From positions 1 through 64,000 of IMG/VR virus record IMGVR_UViG_3300009154_002711: DNA of 64,000 nt; one strand, given 5' to 3'. Position numbers and translations under genes: made by a program. Source of the stretch: a virus. The stretch's first letter is position 1; every line of letters starts with the position of its first letter. Under the pieces are notes generated by a model, which worked only from the letters and a program-made list of their open reading frames with translations, searched no databases and was not told the origin of the DNA. This document shows positions 46,965 through 54,526 of this stretch, piece by piece.

Positions 46965-47155
46965 TAATCAAAACCCTGTTTAGATACTATAGATAATCTT
47001 CCTTCTGATTTATACGTGTATAACTCCAATCTAACTAAGTCATCTTGATAATAGAGTAAGTCTAATTGAGGAGTCCTATCTACATACAACCTGATAGCTA
47101 TTCTTGGTATGTTAATTAAGGCTATCCAATTGTTTTCATCCATGAAATGTGTCAT
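46964..47155 (-). CDS. MTYF-family unit 19, 63 residues
   Basis: MTHFMDENNWIALIN...; core YQDDLVRL; ends SIVSKQGFD. Overlaps unit 18's ATG by one base (TAATG). Confidence 0.75.
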   Translation of the reverse strand: MTHFMDENNWIALINIPRIAIRLYVDRTPQLDLLYYQDDLVRLELYTYKSEGRLSIVSKQGFD

Positions 47156-47355
47156 AACGGCTTATTATTATTTAAGACTTCAACAACCTGATGGCTATTT
47201 ACGTAAATAAAGTTATCCGAATAGTCAATACAAGTATTATCTAAAGCGCGAGAACCACCAAAATAAAGTTTGCGATTCACCCGTTGTATGTAGAAAGGTA
47301 ATTTTAAATAAGATGGATGCCCCGAAGTAAAATTACAAAAAAAGAGATATGTCAC
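47152..47355 (-). CDS. MTYF-family unit 20, 67 residues, GTG start
   Basis: GTG at 47353-47355 overlaps the previous stop as GTGA. Core YSDNFIYV. Confidence 0.72.
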   Translation of the reverse strand: MTYLFFCNFTSGHPSYLKLPFYIQRVNRKLYFGGSRALDNTCIDYSDNFIYVNSHQVVEVLNNNKPL

Positions 47356-47487
47356 GATAGCTTTCCTATAAATACCGCACGATGTGACCTAATAGTTACT
47401 CTAAGTAAAAGATCTCTATAAGCTGTTGGAGTATTTGACTCTCCATTTCTACAAGCGCCATCATATTTTATTTTTATCAGAGAGATG
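47352..47487 (-). pseudogene. MTYF-family unit 21, N-terminus lost
   Basis: The frame LIKIKYDGACRNGESN..., core YRDLLLRV, end VFIGKLS is intact from the middle onward, but the start region is replaced by a solo TnpB-type right end. Confidence 0.65.
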
Positions 47488-47496
47488 GGTCAAAAA

Positions 47497-47525
47497 CCCC
47501 ATCCTTTAGGGCGGGGGAGTGTCAA
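47497..47525 (+). mobile_element. Solo TnpB-type right end inside the array
   Basis: CCCCATCC-TTTA-GGGCGGGGG followed by AGTGTCAA matches the right end of TnpB element 1 (…GGTCGGGGAGTGTCAAC). It separates the end of unit 22 from the remains of unit 21, so an insertion with deletion is likely. Confidence 0.6.
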
Positions 47526-47673
47526 TCTCTCTTATGTCTATAGCAACCTTATTCCATTCAGTCACTGTTATAAAGTTATCCTCAAGAAGCGGGTAAATCT
47601 TAATCCAAGTAGGACTATTAAAATGCACCGTTATTAACTTACATGAGCATAAAAAGAAATTAAAATATGTCAC
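47506..47673 (-). CDS. MTYF-family unit 22, 55 residues, GTG start
   Basis: GTG overlaps unit 23's stop (GTGA). Core LEDNFITV; IDIREI, then DTPPP coded by the inserted hairpin, which supplies the stop. Confidence 0.7.
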   Translation of the reverse strand: MTYFNFFLCSCKLITVHFNSPTWIKIYPLLEDNFITVTEWNKVAIDIREIDTPPP

Positions 47674-47825
47674 TTTTTAATCTCTCTTATGTCTATACAA
47701 ATTTCATTCCAATAAGTTACCTTTACAAAGTTATCTTGGAAAAATGTATTATGCCTCCATCTTGAATTATTAAAGTATATTGTTACTAAGTTAAATGCCT
47801 TGTTAAACGAATTGAAATGTGTCAT
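47670..47825 (-). CDS. MTYF-family unit 23, 51 residues
   Basis: MTHFNSFNKAFNLVTIYF...; core FQDNFVKV; end IDIREIKK. An 18-nt stretch coding IDIREI is identical to unit 22, the clearest recent duplication in the array. Confidence 0.78.
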   Translation of the reverse strand: MTHFNSFNKAFNLVTIYFNNSRWRHNTFFQDNFVKVTYWNEICIDIREIKK

Positions 47826-47992
47826 ATAGTTACAATATCCAAAGTCAAAGTATGAGGATCATATTGAGTTGTTCTAATATAACTATCCTCAAATAATACT
47901 AAATCTGAGTTGGCATTTACACTATTTAAATATAAATAGTGCTGCAACTTTATTCCATGTCTATCATTTATACCAACAATGAAATGTGTCAT
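47822..47992 (-). CDS. MTYF-family unit 24, 56 residues
   Basis: MTHFIVGINDRHGIKL...; core FEDSYIRT; ends LTLDIVTI. Confidence 0.76.
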   Translation of the reverse strand: MTHFIVGINDRHGIKLQHYLYLNSVNANSDLVLFEDSYIRTTQYDPHTLTLDIVTI

Positions 47993-48156
47993 GATCTTGC
48001 ACGTAGTTGAAGCCAGTTATTATTATACAAACGGGGATTTACCCAAACAGTAAACTCAATAAACCTATCCTCATATCCTAAATATTCACCAGGATCCCAA
48101 GGTATCGAGGTAAATTTGTATGGGAAGCCTAAATAACTATTTGCAAGGTATGTCAT
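47989..48156 (-). CDS. MTYF-family unit 25, 55 residues
   Basis: MTYLANSYLGFPYKF...; core YEDRFIEF; ends LQLRARS. Confidence 0.76.
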   Translation of the reverse strand: MTYLANSYLGFPYKFTSIPWDPGEYLGYEDRFIEFTVWVNPRLYNNNWLQLRARS

Positions 48157-48249
48157 TCTCTTGTTACCCTGAAGTCTAAAACATAGTTATGCTTAACACA
48201 ATCAAATTCAGTAGCCCTCAAATAATAATCCGGTATAAAAATATGTCAT
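48153..48249 (-). pseudogene. MTYF-family unit 26, shortened and frameshifted
   Basis: ATG reads MTYFYTGLLFEGY then stops. One base off, PDYYLRATEFD...VLDFRVTRE continues to the overlapping TGA. Only 97 nt, so the variable part is also deleted. Confidence 0.6.
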
Positions 48250-48443
48250 GATGCTACCAATCTTATATCAATAGCATACTTTGCTATCACACCTACATTA
48301 TAATCATGTACTTTAATAAAAGAATCTTTATAAAGTAAAACATCCTTTTTATTTCGGAAACCATTCTGAAAGTAAATAGATCCTTTAGAAAAAGATATAT
48401 AGTATTCATTGTAATTTAAACTTAAACCAAGAAAGTACGTCAT
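48246..48443 (-). CDS. MTYF-family unit 27, 65 residues
   Basis: Core YKDSFIKV and end IDIRLVAS, close to the family consensus. Confidence 0.8.
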   Translation of the reverse strand: MTYFLGLSLNYNEYYISFSKGSIYFQNGFRNKKDVLLYKDSFIKVHDYNVGVIAKYAIDIRLVAS

Positions 48444-48667
48444 GCTACTAATTTAAAATCTAATATATCATTACGCCAACCTAATTCAGGATTAGAATCT
48501 TCTACCGTTATAAAAGCATCAGCATATACTAAACGGTATTTACCATCAGCTTCTCCACTGGCTATATCCTCATCTTCAAACTGAAAATATACTACACATT
48601 TACCTAAATCACACCAATGCATATCAGAAATATTAAATGTACGAATTGAAGGGTAAAAGTTTGTCAT
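48440..48667 (-). CDS. MTYF-family unit 28, 75 residues
   Basis: Starts MTNF. Acidic middle (FEDEDIASGEADG), core YADAFITV, end LDFKLVA. One of the longest units. Confidence 0.78.
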   Translation of the reverse strand: MTNFYPSIRTFNISDMHWCDLGKCVVYFQFEDEDIASGEADGKYRLVYADAFITVEDSNPELGWRNDILDFKLVA

Positions 48668-48870
48668 GACTGCAACCTAATATCAAGTGTTCGACTTCCC
48701 CCCCAACTATTTATACAATTTAGATGATTAAAAATATCAAGCCTCAGACAAGCATCTATATACACTGCAACATCACCAGAAGATCGCTGCGGACTTTGGA
48801 AATATACCAGAAGCGGTCCCAAAATACATGCACTGTCATATTTTAATTTAGAACCATAGAAATGCGTCAT
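48664..48870 (-). CDS. MTYF-family unit 29, 68 residues
   Basis: Start MTHFYGSKLKYDSA; core YIDACLRL; end LDIRLQS. Confidence 0.78.
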   Translation of the reverse strand: MTHFYGSKLKYDSACILGPLLVYFQSPQRSSGDVAVYIDACLRLDIFNHLNCINSWGGSRTLDIRLQS

Positions 48871-49040
48871 GATAAAACCCTTAAATCCATAGACCAATAA
48901 TCTCCGGTAAGATCAAAGTAAGTAAGCTTAATAAATCTATCTTGGAAAGATACCTTATCTTCATACTCAATACCAGGATTGTGGAAGAATATAGCACCTA
49001 TAGGCAAATTCACATAAAAGTCAGCGCCGCAATATGTCAT
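48867..49040 (-). CDS. MTYF-family unit 30, 57 residues
   Basis: MTYCGADFYVNLPIG...; core FQDRFIKL; end MDLRVLS. Confidence 0.78.
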   Translation of the reverse strand: MTYCGADFYVNLPIGAIFFHNPGIEYEDKVSFQDRFIKLTYFDLTGDYWSMDLRVLS

Positions 49041-49228
49041 CGGTTTGCTCGAATATCTATAATATCAGTAAACCTAATCACTCTTGGATCATATTCCTTA
49101 GTAGTTATATAAATATCCTCATACATTAAAGTATCCCGAGGGGTAGCGGCCGCACTATCAAAGCATACTCCGAGGAAATTAAAACTAATATCAAAAACAG
49201 GAGTGGTAATAGTAATAAAGTAGGTCAT
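49037..49228 (-). CDS. MTYF-family unit 31, 63 residues
   Basis: MTYFITITTPVFDISF...; core YEDIYITT; end IDIRANR. Confidence 0.8.
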   Translation of the reverse strand: MTYFITITTPVFDISFNFLGVCFDSAAATPRDTLMYEDIYITTKEYDPRVIRFTDIIDIRANR

Positions 49229-49428
49229 TCGACTAACCTGATGTCCAGATAATAGGGTGCATGAGTATGAGAATAACTAGTAACTTCTAAATAGTTATCT
49301 AACTGTATTAATAAATCCTGTTCTGATCTACCTAAACATTGCAAGAATATAAGAATGTCAGAACTCAAATCGGGATCACCCCTATCTACATCAGACTTAT
49401 CATCACCAATATTAAAGAAATATGTCAT
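49225..49428 (-). CDS. MTYF-family unit 32, 67 residues
   Basis: MTYFFNIGDDKSDVD...; core QLDNYLEV; end LDIRLVE. Confidence 0.8.
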   Translation of the reverse strand: MTYFFNIGDDKSDVDRGDPDLSSDILIFLQCLGRSEQDLLIQLDNYLEVTSYSHTHAPYYLDIRLVE

Positions 49429-49628
49429 CTCGTAAACCTTATGTCTAGCACAGTAGGATTTGATAGATCAAAGTCATCTAGATATTCTATGCAAGTAATA
49501 AAGTTATCTTGATGACGTAACTGATCCTGATTACCTCTCTGTGAGTCCTGAAAACAATAAGTCTTACATCGACTAATGTCGATTTCTATATAAAAAGTAG
49601 GGGTAACTGTGTTAATAAAATAAGTCAC
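49425..49628 (-). CDS. MTYF-family unit 33, 67 residues, GTG start
   Basis: GTG at 49626-49628 begins VTYFINTVTPTFYIEI; the N-terminus resembles unit 31 (TITTPVFDISF), so these are probably related copies. Core HQDNFITC; end LDIRFTR. Confidence 0.76.
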   Translation of the reverse strand: MTYFINTVTPTFYIEIDISRCKTYCFQDSQRGNQDQLRHQDNFITCIEYLDDFDLSNPTVLDIRFTR

Positions 49629-49759
49629 TTTTAAATATCCGTACTTCAGAGAGCCAAGCCGAGTCAACACAACAATAAGTCATTCTCTTGTCCGTAAAAT
49701 ATTTATTGTACCAAAACAAATAGCATTATGCCTTTTGAGCGTGTAGAAAAATATGTCAT
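49612..49759 (-). pseudogene. MTYF-family unit 34, frameshifted
   Basis: MTYFSTRSKGIMLF... stops after 18 codons. One base off, YNKYFTDKRMTYCCVD...EVRIFKSD continues into unit 33's start. 148 nt is one base out of register. Confidence 0.55.
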
Positions 49760-49935
49760 GTGCTTATATAAATAGTGACTTGGGAATAATCCTCTAATGC
49801 CCGAATAGTTACTAACAAATCGTGATATCTTGGGGTAATATATGGATTTCCTGTAGTAGATGTAAATAAACATATTCTAAAATCACTACCCAACTTCCAT
49901 TGAGTTACACCTATTCTATTAATAAAATATGTCAC
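49756..49935 (-). CDS. MTYF-family unit 35, 59 residues, GTG start
   Basis: GTG overlaps unit 36's stop (GTGA). Core YHDLLVTI; ends VTIYIST. Confidence 0.72.
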   Translation of the reverse strand: MTYFINRIGVTQWKLGSDFRICLFTSTTGNPYITPRYHDLLVTIRALEDYSQVTIYIST

Positions 49936-50114
49936 AGTATCCTTAAAATAATAGAATTACTAACGCTATCATAACGATAACTAATTAGTAGCGCATCCCT
50001 AAATAGTTTTTCGTGTTCACCTTCAAGCCAAATTCTGGATAAATGAATATCCAAATTCCAACTATATACAGGTAAAGTATATCCCCAACGATTCTTACCT
50101 ACAAAATATGTCAT
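49932..50114 (-). CDS. MTYF-family unit 36, 60 residues
   Basis: MTYFVGKNRWGYTLPV...; core FRDALLIS; end IILRIL. Confidence 0.75.
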   Translation of the reverse strand: MTYFVGKNRWGYTLPVYSWNLDIHLSRIWLEGEHEKLFRDALLISYRYDSVSNSIILRIL

Positions 50115-50296
50115 GGTAAATACACATAAATACGATATTCAGCAACTATTAAGGTTTTAATGCACATAAAACTGTCTATATAACCACAATCATCAAGTGT
50201 TCCAGCACGCAAATCTATAAGACAAATTACGTGGCGCGGCAGTGTAATATCCTCTTCGAATTTCTTGCTGTAAAACTTCTTAAGTAAATAAGTCAT
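50111..50296 (-). CDS. MTYF-family unit 37, 61 residues
   Basis: MTYLLKKFYSKKFEED...; core YIDSFMCI; end RIYVYLP. Confidence 0.75.
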   Translation of the reverse strand: MTYLLKKFYSKKFEEDITLPRHVICLIDLRAGTLDDCGYIDSFMCIKTLIVAEYRIYVYLP

Positions 50297-50302
50297 TCAC
50301 CT

Positions 50303-50425
50303 TTACCAGATCGAGCGTAAAGCCCATGCCTTCAGGCATGGGGAGTTGTCAAGATCTAATGAACTACAAGGTGTGAATATAGAACCTTTAAATATAATCA
50401 TATCAATGTTGCGGAAATATGTCAT
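50303..50425 (-). pseudogene. MTYF-family unit 38, cut by a solo right end
   Basis: MTYFRNIDMIIFKGSIFT is followed by residues coded by the inserted hairpin, ending at TAA 50303-50305. The core motif is lost. Confidence 0.6.
50321..50352 (+). mobile_element. Solo TnpB-type right end inside unit 38
   Basis: AGCCCATGCC-TTCA-GGCATGGGG then AGTTGTCAA. AGATC occurs on both sides, which may be chance or a short target repeat. No gene attached. Confidence 0.6.
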
Positions 50426-50559
50426 TCCTTTTTAAACCAAGAGTAATTTAAATGGCCGTCAAACATAATCTCAAATTTTATATAATAATCTATATAGAAT
50501 ACTTTGGGAGAACACCATGATATTTTATATATTAAATACCGCTTATAGAAATGTGTCAT
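50422..50559 (-). CDS. MTYF-family unit 39, 45 residues
   Basis: MTHFYKRYLIYKISW...; core YIDYYIKF; the shortest intact unit. Confidence 0.7.
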   Translation of the reverse strand: MTHFYKRYLIYKISWCSPKVFYIDYYIKFEIMFDGHLNYSWFKKE

Positions 50560-50583
50560 GTTTACTTTATTCTAATGCAAACT

Positions 50584-50726
50584 TTATATTATATGCGGAT
50601 TAAATATTCTAACGGTGTAAGCTAATGTAATCTTCAAGAGTTTATCTTGGTAAATTATGTCGCGGCGATGCAAAATTGGATGCGCGCTTAGTAAATAATG
50701 GATTAAACTATATCGTCATATGTCAT
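50584..50726 (-). pseudogene. MTYF-family unit 40 (first in the array), frameshifted
   Basis: ATG reads MTYDDIV and stops. One base off, LIHYLLSAHPILHRRD, core YQDKLLKI and end VRIFNPHII follow. 143 nt, one short of register. Confidence 0.55.
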
Positions 50727-51074
50727 CCTAGCCTCTGAATTTGTGCATAAAAAGGGCCTATTTTCGTGCAGAAAAAAGCCACCTGCATTTGCAAGTCGCT
50801 GGATGTAAATTATTAATTGCAGGGTTTTTATGCAAAAGGTTTATGTACCTATTTTTGAGGCCTATTTTTCACTTGCCTAAATTTGCCCTGTTATATCCCT
50901 TTGTGATTGCCAAATGTTATGTTACCTGCTGTCTTTGTATGTAATCATTATAACGTTTAACAGGATGCGTAATCTGGTGTTATAATTTATCGATTCTTAG
51001 ATTAATGTGTATAGCATAATAAGCGCCAAAAGGCATTACAGATATCTCATCATACACGTTTATCAAACAAATGT

Positions 51075-51369
51075 GCCAGTGTCGCAGTTGTGGTAATCTA
51101 ATTAAATAAATAATTAAATGAATTAATTCTGTAAAATGCTCTGGAAGCGGATTATAAAAATCATTATTAATTCAATTTAATTAATTAATTAAATTGGAGT
51201 TGAATAAATAGTATAAGCTTGGGCAAAAGCGTGAGGACCAATGCGTGCGAGACCGTTCTAGATAGTAATCCCTGGAAGTGCTAGTCATATGGTAACCCTA
51301 TGTGAAATGTGCGCTAGTGTTTCAGTTGTGGTAATGGAAAAGTAACGCTAGTGTTATAAATGTGGTAAT
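51075..51369 (-). promoter_or_regulatory. Three copies of a direct repeat upstream of the array
   Basis: On the minus strand: ATTACCACA-N5-[AG]ACACT[AG]GC at 51346-51369, 51312-51335 and 51075-51097. The first two are 34 nt apart. The central N5 varies while the flanks are conserved, as in a protein-binding or promoter site. Confidence 0.5.
51173..51196. repeat. 24-bp perfect AT-rich palindrome
   Basis: CAATTTAATTAA and its exact complement TTAATTAAATTG. Possibly an operator or a melting site between the repeat copies. Confidence 0.55.
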
Positions 51370-51423
51370 GAATAAGAAACCGGCCTTTAAAATATACCAT
51401 CTTGCGGTAGTATATCCGGGATC

Positions 51424-52515
51424 TTACCGTGTAACTCTTATGCCGAAGGCACTGAGTGTATACGGTATGGCTAATCCCTCTAAACCTTTATAATACTTAC
51501 CAATAAGAAACCATAAGATAGTAAAGCCGATAAATACATACGGAACATCCGTATAAAATATCGGTAATAAACTCCCAAATAAATAAAAGTATTTGTTATT
51601 TATCGTGGGAATAAATGTAATTAAATATCCAATAATAGGGAAAGTAATAGTGATTAATCCAGCAGTAATAGCAATTAATAAGAATATATTATTATTAAAG
51701 TTATCTGCATACTTTAAGAGTTCTGAGGTTAAGATTGAATAACCCCCGGTAATCTTTAAAGTGCTGAAGATAATACTTAAGGAAATTATAAACCCGCGGA
51801 TGAAAGCTTCTTCAGTAATATTCTTTTCCTGAGGCCGGAAGAGATCACTGTTTAAAGCTAACTGTACCGTAGGAATTAAAGTTCCTAAAGTAGAACCAAT
51901 TACATTCTCTACTTTGAGATTATGTAAGTTGGCATTTAATAAAGTCGTAGGAGGTTTCTTATTACTGAATAATTGAGGATATAATACTAACCCATTTAGT
52001 AATACCGTGATGGGAATCATGACATGACTATTACTCCAGAGACTGGTCTGTAATGTGAATGTCATGAGAAGTCCAATTGGAATTAACATTAAGGGATTCG
52101 TAGAAATTGGATGCTTAGGATCATACTTAGTGGCGGCTTGATAAATCATAGCGAATATGGCGAGTAAGGGTAAGATAATACCCGCGGATAAACTTAGCGC
52201 AAAGGGCATTAACATCCATGATGTTAAACATGCGCAAGTAATCCCGCCGCAATAACAACACACATATAAACTAATACCTCTAGATTTAGCTAAAGGAATC
52301 CGATCAATTAATACAGACTTGTTATTAAGATTAACCGCAATAACATCTAAACTGGGTTGCCCCAAACCAATACTGATAAGATACGCCAGGGTAAAATCAG
52401 TAGGCTGACTTACCAATAGCGGAGTAATAACCAAGAAGAAGACTGCTGTGGGAATCGGAATGATTGTTAAACCAATGGCGGTTAACAATCCATAAATTAC
52501 ACCTGTTAGCATCAC
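51424..52515 (-). CDS. Polytopic membrane protein, transporter-like
   Basis: The 363-residue protein has about ten hydrophobic segments. The opening GVIYGLLTAIGLTIIPIPTAV, then LISIGLGQPSLDVI and later symmetrical blocks recall TctA/DUF112-type permeases (tripartite tricarboxylate transport family), but the match is by general pattern only. A protein of this kind is unusual in a phage and could alter host uptake. Confidence 0.6.
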   Translation of the reverse strand: MMLTGVIYGLLTAIGLTIIPIPTAVFFLVITPLLVSQPTDFTLAYLISIGLGQPSLDVIAVNLNNKSVLIDRIPLAKSRGISLYVCCYCGGITCACLTSWMLMPFALSLSAGIILPLLAIFAMIYQAATKYDPKHPISTNPLMLIPIGLLMTFTLQTSLWSNSHVMIPITVLLNGLVLYPQLFSNKKPPTTLLNANLHNLKVENVIGSTLGTLIPTVQLALNSDLFRPQEKNITEEAFIRGFIISLSIIFSTLKITGGYSILTSELLKYADNFNNNIFLLIAITAGLITITFPIIGYLITFIPTINNKYFYLFGSLLPIFYTDVPYVFIGFTILWFLIGKYYKGLEGLAIPYTLSAFGIRVTR

Positions 52516-52520
52516 AGACC

Positions 52521-53072
52521 TCAGTTTGTAGATGTGACGATGAACCGATTATTCCGAACATAACCTCCAATATAATCTCCGGAATGGAGAATACCTACAG
52601 AGGCATCAGCATATAATTCTACACGTTTATGGTTAGTTAATATTACCTCATAGATATAAGCATTACCTTTTCTACTCATGGTTAGTATTTCGGCTAAGCG
52701 GAAAACTTCCCGGCGTAAGGGGGCAGTAGTCCGGATGTTGTCCCACGGTTTGCGAACACTTACAAAGGCATTTGCGGTTAACAAGCCTGTTGCAGTGATA
52801 GGAGTGTTCAGCAAATAGGAAGTATCATACGAGACTGAATCTATACTTAAGGTTATGGTAACCAAATCTTTGTTTATGCAGCTTAATAATCTGCGATTTG
52901 AAGTTATTTGAGTTTGTACTTGTACTACTGTGCAAGATACAGTAACAGGAGTATTACGGGCATTATATAAATCCGTACTACTAATGTATTGTGCGTTATA
53001 GCCAACACTAGGAAGTTGACGAAGGGCCAACAAAAGAGCACACATAAACAATAACGTCATGATGCTTTTCAT
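52521..53072 (-). CDS. Exported or membrane-anchored protein, 183 residues
   Basis: Residues 1-20 (MKSIMTLLFMCALLLALRQL) form a signal peptide or anchor. The rest is beta-rich with two CTVVQVQTQ/ITLSIDSVSY-like repeats of strand pattern, perhaps OB folds. It precedes the transporter-like gene by 5 nt, so they may act together in the envelope. Confidence 0.6.
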   Translation of the reverse strand: MKSIMTLLFMCALLLALRQLPSVGYNAQYISSTDLYNARNTPVTVSCTVVQVQTQITSNRRLLSCINKDLVTITLSIDSVSYDTSYLLNTPITATGLLTANAFVSVRKPWDNIRTTAPLRREVFRLAEILTMSRKGNAYIYEVILTNHKRVELYADASVGILHSGDYIGGYVRNNRFIVTSTN

Positions 53073-53087
53073 TGGCCCCTCCGAGGT

Positions 53088-53585
53088 TTATGAACCGGTT
53101 GCCGCGCCTACAAGAGCTTTACCAACTTGAGCCATGCGGGTTAAGGCATAACCAATTAAGGAAAGACCTTTGGCTTCAGTCTCACCTTTAGGCAGAAGCT
53201 CCGGCTGGTATTCCTCAATATGACTATCAATCGCTAAGGTTTCTAACCCCACGAATTGGTATAAGTCACTGGCCGGAAGACCTGTCTGAGCTTGCCCGGG
53301 TAAACGCTTTAGCGGGGAACGAACCATGGTATTGGCTTGAGCTTCAAACGCTACGGTTTGTAAACCATATTCGGAAATGCGTTTGAGGTCAGCGTACAAT
53401 GGAGTCCCGACTTTAGCAGTGATGTTTACCTTCACTTGCTGGGCAGCGGGGATTTCCTGATCATCAATGAAGCGGGGTACCATAAGTACCGAATAGGCAT
53501 CAGTGGTGATCGGGCCATTGGGGCTGTCGAAGGTGCCGTTTAGATGAGTTGGCACACTAATCGTGTTACCTTTGTAGCTCTTCAT
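53088..53585 (-). CDS. Hypothetical protein, 165 residues
   Basis: Beta-rich N-terminal half (PITTDAYSVLMVPRFIDDQEIP), a Pro/Gln linker RSPLKRLPGQAQTG, and a C-terminal helix ALTRMAQVGKALVGAATGS. It resembles a small structural or oligomer-forming protein. Higher GC than the left part of the window. Confidence 0.6.
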   Translation of the reverse strand: MKSYKGNTISVPTHLNGTFDSPNGPITTDAYSVLMVPRFIDDQEIPAAQQVKVNITAKVGTPLYADLKRISEYGLQTVAFEAQANTMVRSPLKRLPGQAQTGLPASDLYQFVGLETLAIDSHIEEYQPELLPKGETEAKGLSLIGYALTRMAQVGKALVGAATGS

Positions 53586-53587
53586 GC

Positions 53588-54217
53588 TTAGTTACCTCCG
53601 GTGGCGGCTGGGGTGGCCCAACGGTTAAAGCGTTTCTCAGAACGGGCTTCAGCATTGATGGCGCTAATTGTTGCGGATGCAGCATCAACACCTTCACGCA
53701 TTAACTGTTCTGCCCGATCTTTGCGGTTTACTCGGCGGGTATACGAAATTTCGCTTGCCCCGTCCGAGTTGGACTCCAAGGTTTGTGCGAAGGTCGCAAT
53801 TTCTGGGTGTGCCGCAAGGAACGCTTCAAGCCCATTCTCAGGAGTGATCTCGGGTTGTTCCTTAGGACAGGTAATCTTGCCAACTAGGTAAGTTAACCCG
53901 GTTACAGTTACCCGATCCTCATCCAAGACTTGGAGCTGAGTAGAGATTTCACAGTTCAGATAAACCGGACTGTAAATGCTTGCGAGTTTGCCTTCATCGA
54001 CGTAAGCTTCAAGCAGCCGATAAGGAATGCCAACGGTCACTACACCTGTACCGGGAAGGCGACCTTCCAAGTTGGTGGGACATGTTGCATAGCGGCCAGC
54101 ATTCCGGCGTTCACCGGGCCAACCAAAGATCCATCCACGCCGCGGGGCGCGGTTCTCGGCGCTAAATAAAGGATGATCAGGAATGATCAGAGTCTTTTCA
54201 GCAGTTTGTGTAGCCAT
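53588..54217 (-). CDS. Hypothetical protein, 209 residues
   Basis: Starts MATQTAEKTLIIPDHPLFSA, contains RGWIFGWPGERRNAGRYATC and a helical Arg/Ala-rich C-terminus. No family recognised. It lies 2 nt upstream of the previous gene; the two are probably partners. Confidence 0.6.
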   Translation of the reverse strand: MATQTAEKTLIIPDHPLFSAENRAPRRGWIFGWPGERRNAGRYATCPTNLEGRLPGTGVVTVGIPYRLLEAYVDEGKLASIYSPVYLNCEISTQLQVLDEDRVTVTGLTYLVGKITCPKEQPEITPENGLEAFLAAHPEIATFAQTLESNSDGASEISYTRRVNRKDRAEQLMREGVDAASATISAINAEARSEKRFNRWATPAATGGN

Positions 54218-54526
54218 GAGTTTCCTCGTGTTCGTAATCGTGATCGGATTGTAGAGCTAAGTAAAACTTAACCCAATTCGACCACAAAGGATCGAGATCA
54301 GGATAAGGCAACTTAATTCAATTCGCCTACAAAGGATAAGGATGGGGATGGGGATGGGGATCTGATAGTTCTACCTCGACTACAAGGATAGGGATGGGGA
54401 TAAAGGATAAGGATGAAAAATACTCTTGGCATTATAAATTTTCCTGCCATTATAAGTTCCTGGCAGAAATATATTCCTGTATTAAGAATAAAAGTAATGG
54501 GGATTTAAACCCCCACTACTTCTACT
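54218..54526. other. 309-nt gene-free gap with G-rich repeats
   Basis: Between the 209-residue gene and the RNA polymerase-like gene. Contains the GGGGAT repeats listed next; nothing else recognised. Confidence 0.5.
54332..54414 (+). repeat. GGGGAT/AAGGAT hexamer repeats
   Basis: Two clusters, AAGGATAAGGATGGGGATGG continuing with two more GGGGAT, and AAGGATAGGGATGGGGAT with AAAGGATAAGGATG. The plus strand could form a G-quadruplex. Confidence 0.65.

Larger units (their letters stand above)
42662..50726 (-). repeat. Tandem array of about 40 MTYF-family small genes
   Basis: About 40 successive units of 45-75 codons run on the minus strand. Each starts M-T-[YH]-[FLIC], has a variable beta-like stretch, then [YF]-x-D-x-[FYL]-[IVL], and often ends h-D-[IL]-[RK]-L. 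DNA identity between units is low, so the family is old, apart from a near-identical end in units 22 and 23. Starts overlap the previous stop by 4 nt in most pairs. Two unrelated genes (44.0-45.0 kb) and a 170-nt gap interrupt it. Function unknown. Confidence 0.9.
50727..51423. other. 697-nt spacer upstream of the array
   Basis: No convincing gene; a 67-codon plus-strand frame at 50741-50944 lacks a good start or ribosome site. It holds three copies of a direct repeat and a perfect palindrome (listed separately). It is the natural place for the promoter of the minus-strand array. Confidence 0.6.

Noticed and set aside
42817-50726. CRISPR-like array suggested by regular spacing of about 180 nt
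   Set aside because: There is no constant repeat; regularity comes from short coupled ORFs with a shared start motif, each with its own codons and stop.
42662-50726. TGA read as Trp throughout the phage
   Set aside because: Most array units and many other genes end in TGA overlapping the next ATG; reading through would destroy dozens of coherent gene ends.
50741-50944. 67-codon plus-strand ORF upstream of the array
   Set aside because: No clear start or ribosome site, and composition looks like random translation of a spacer.
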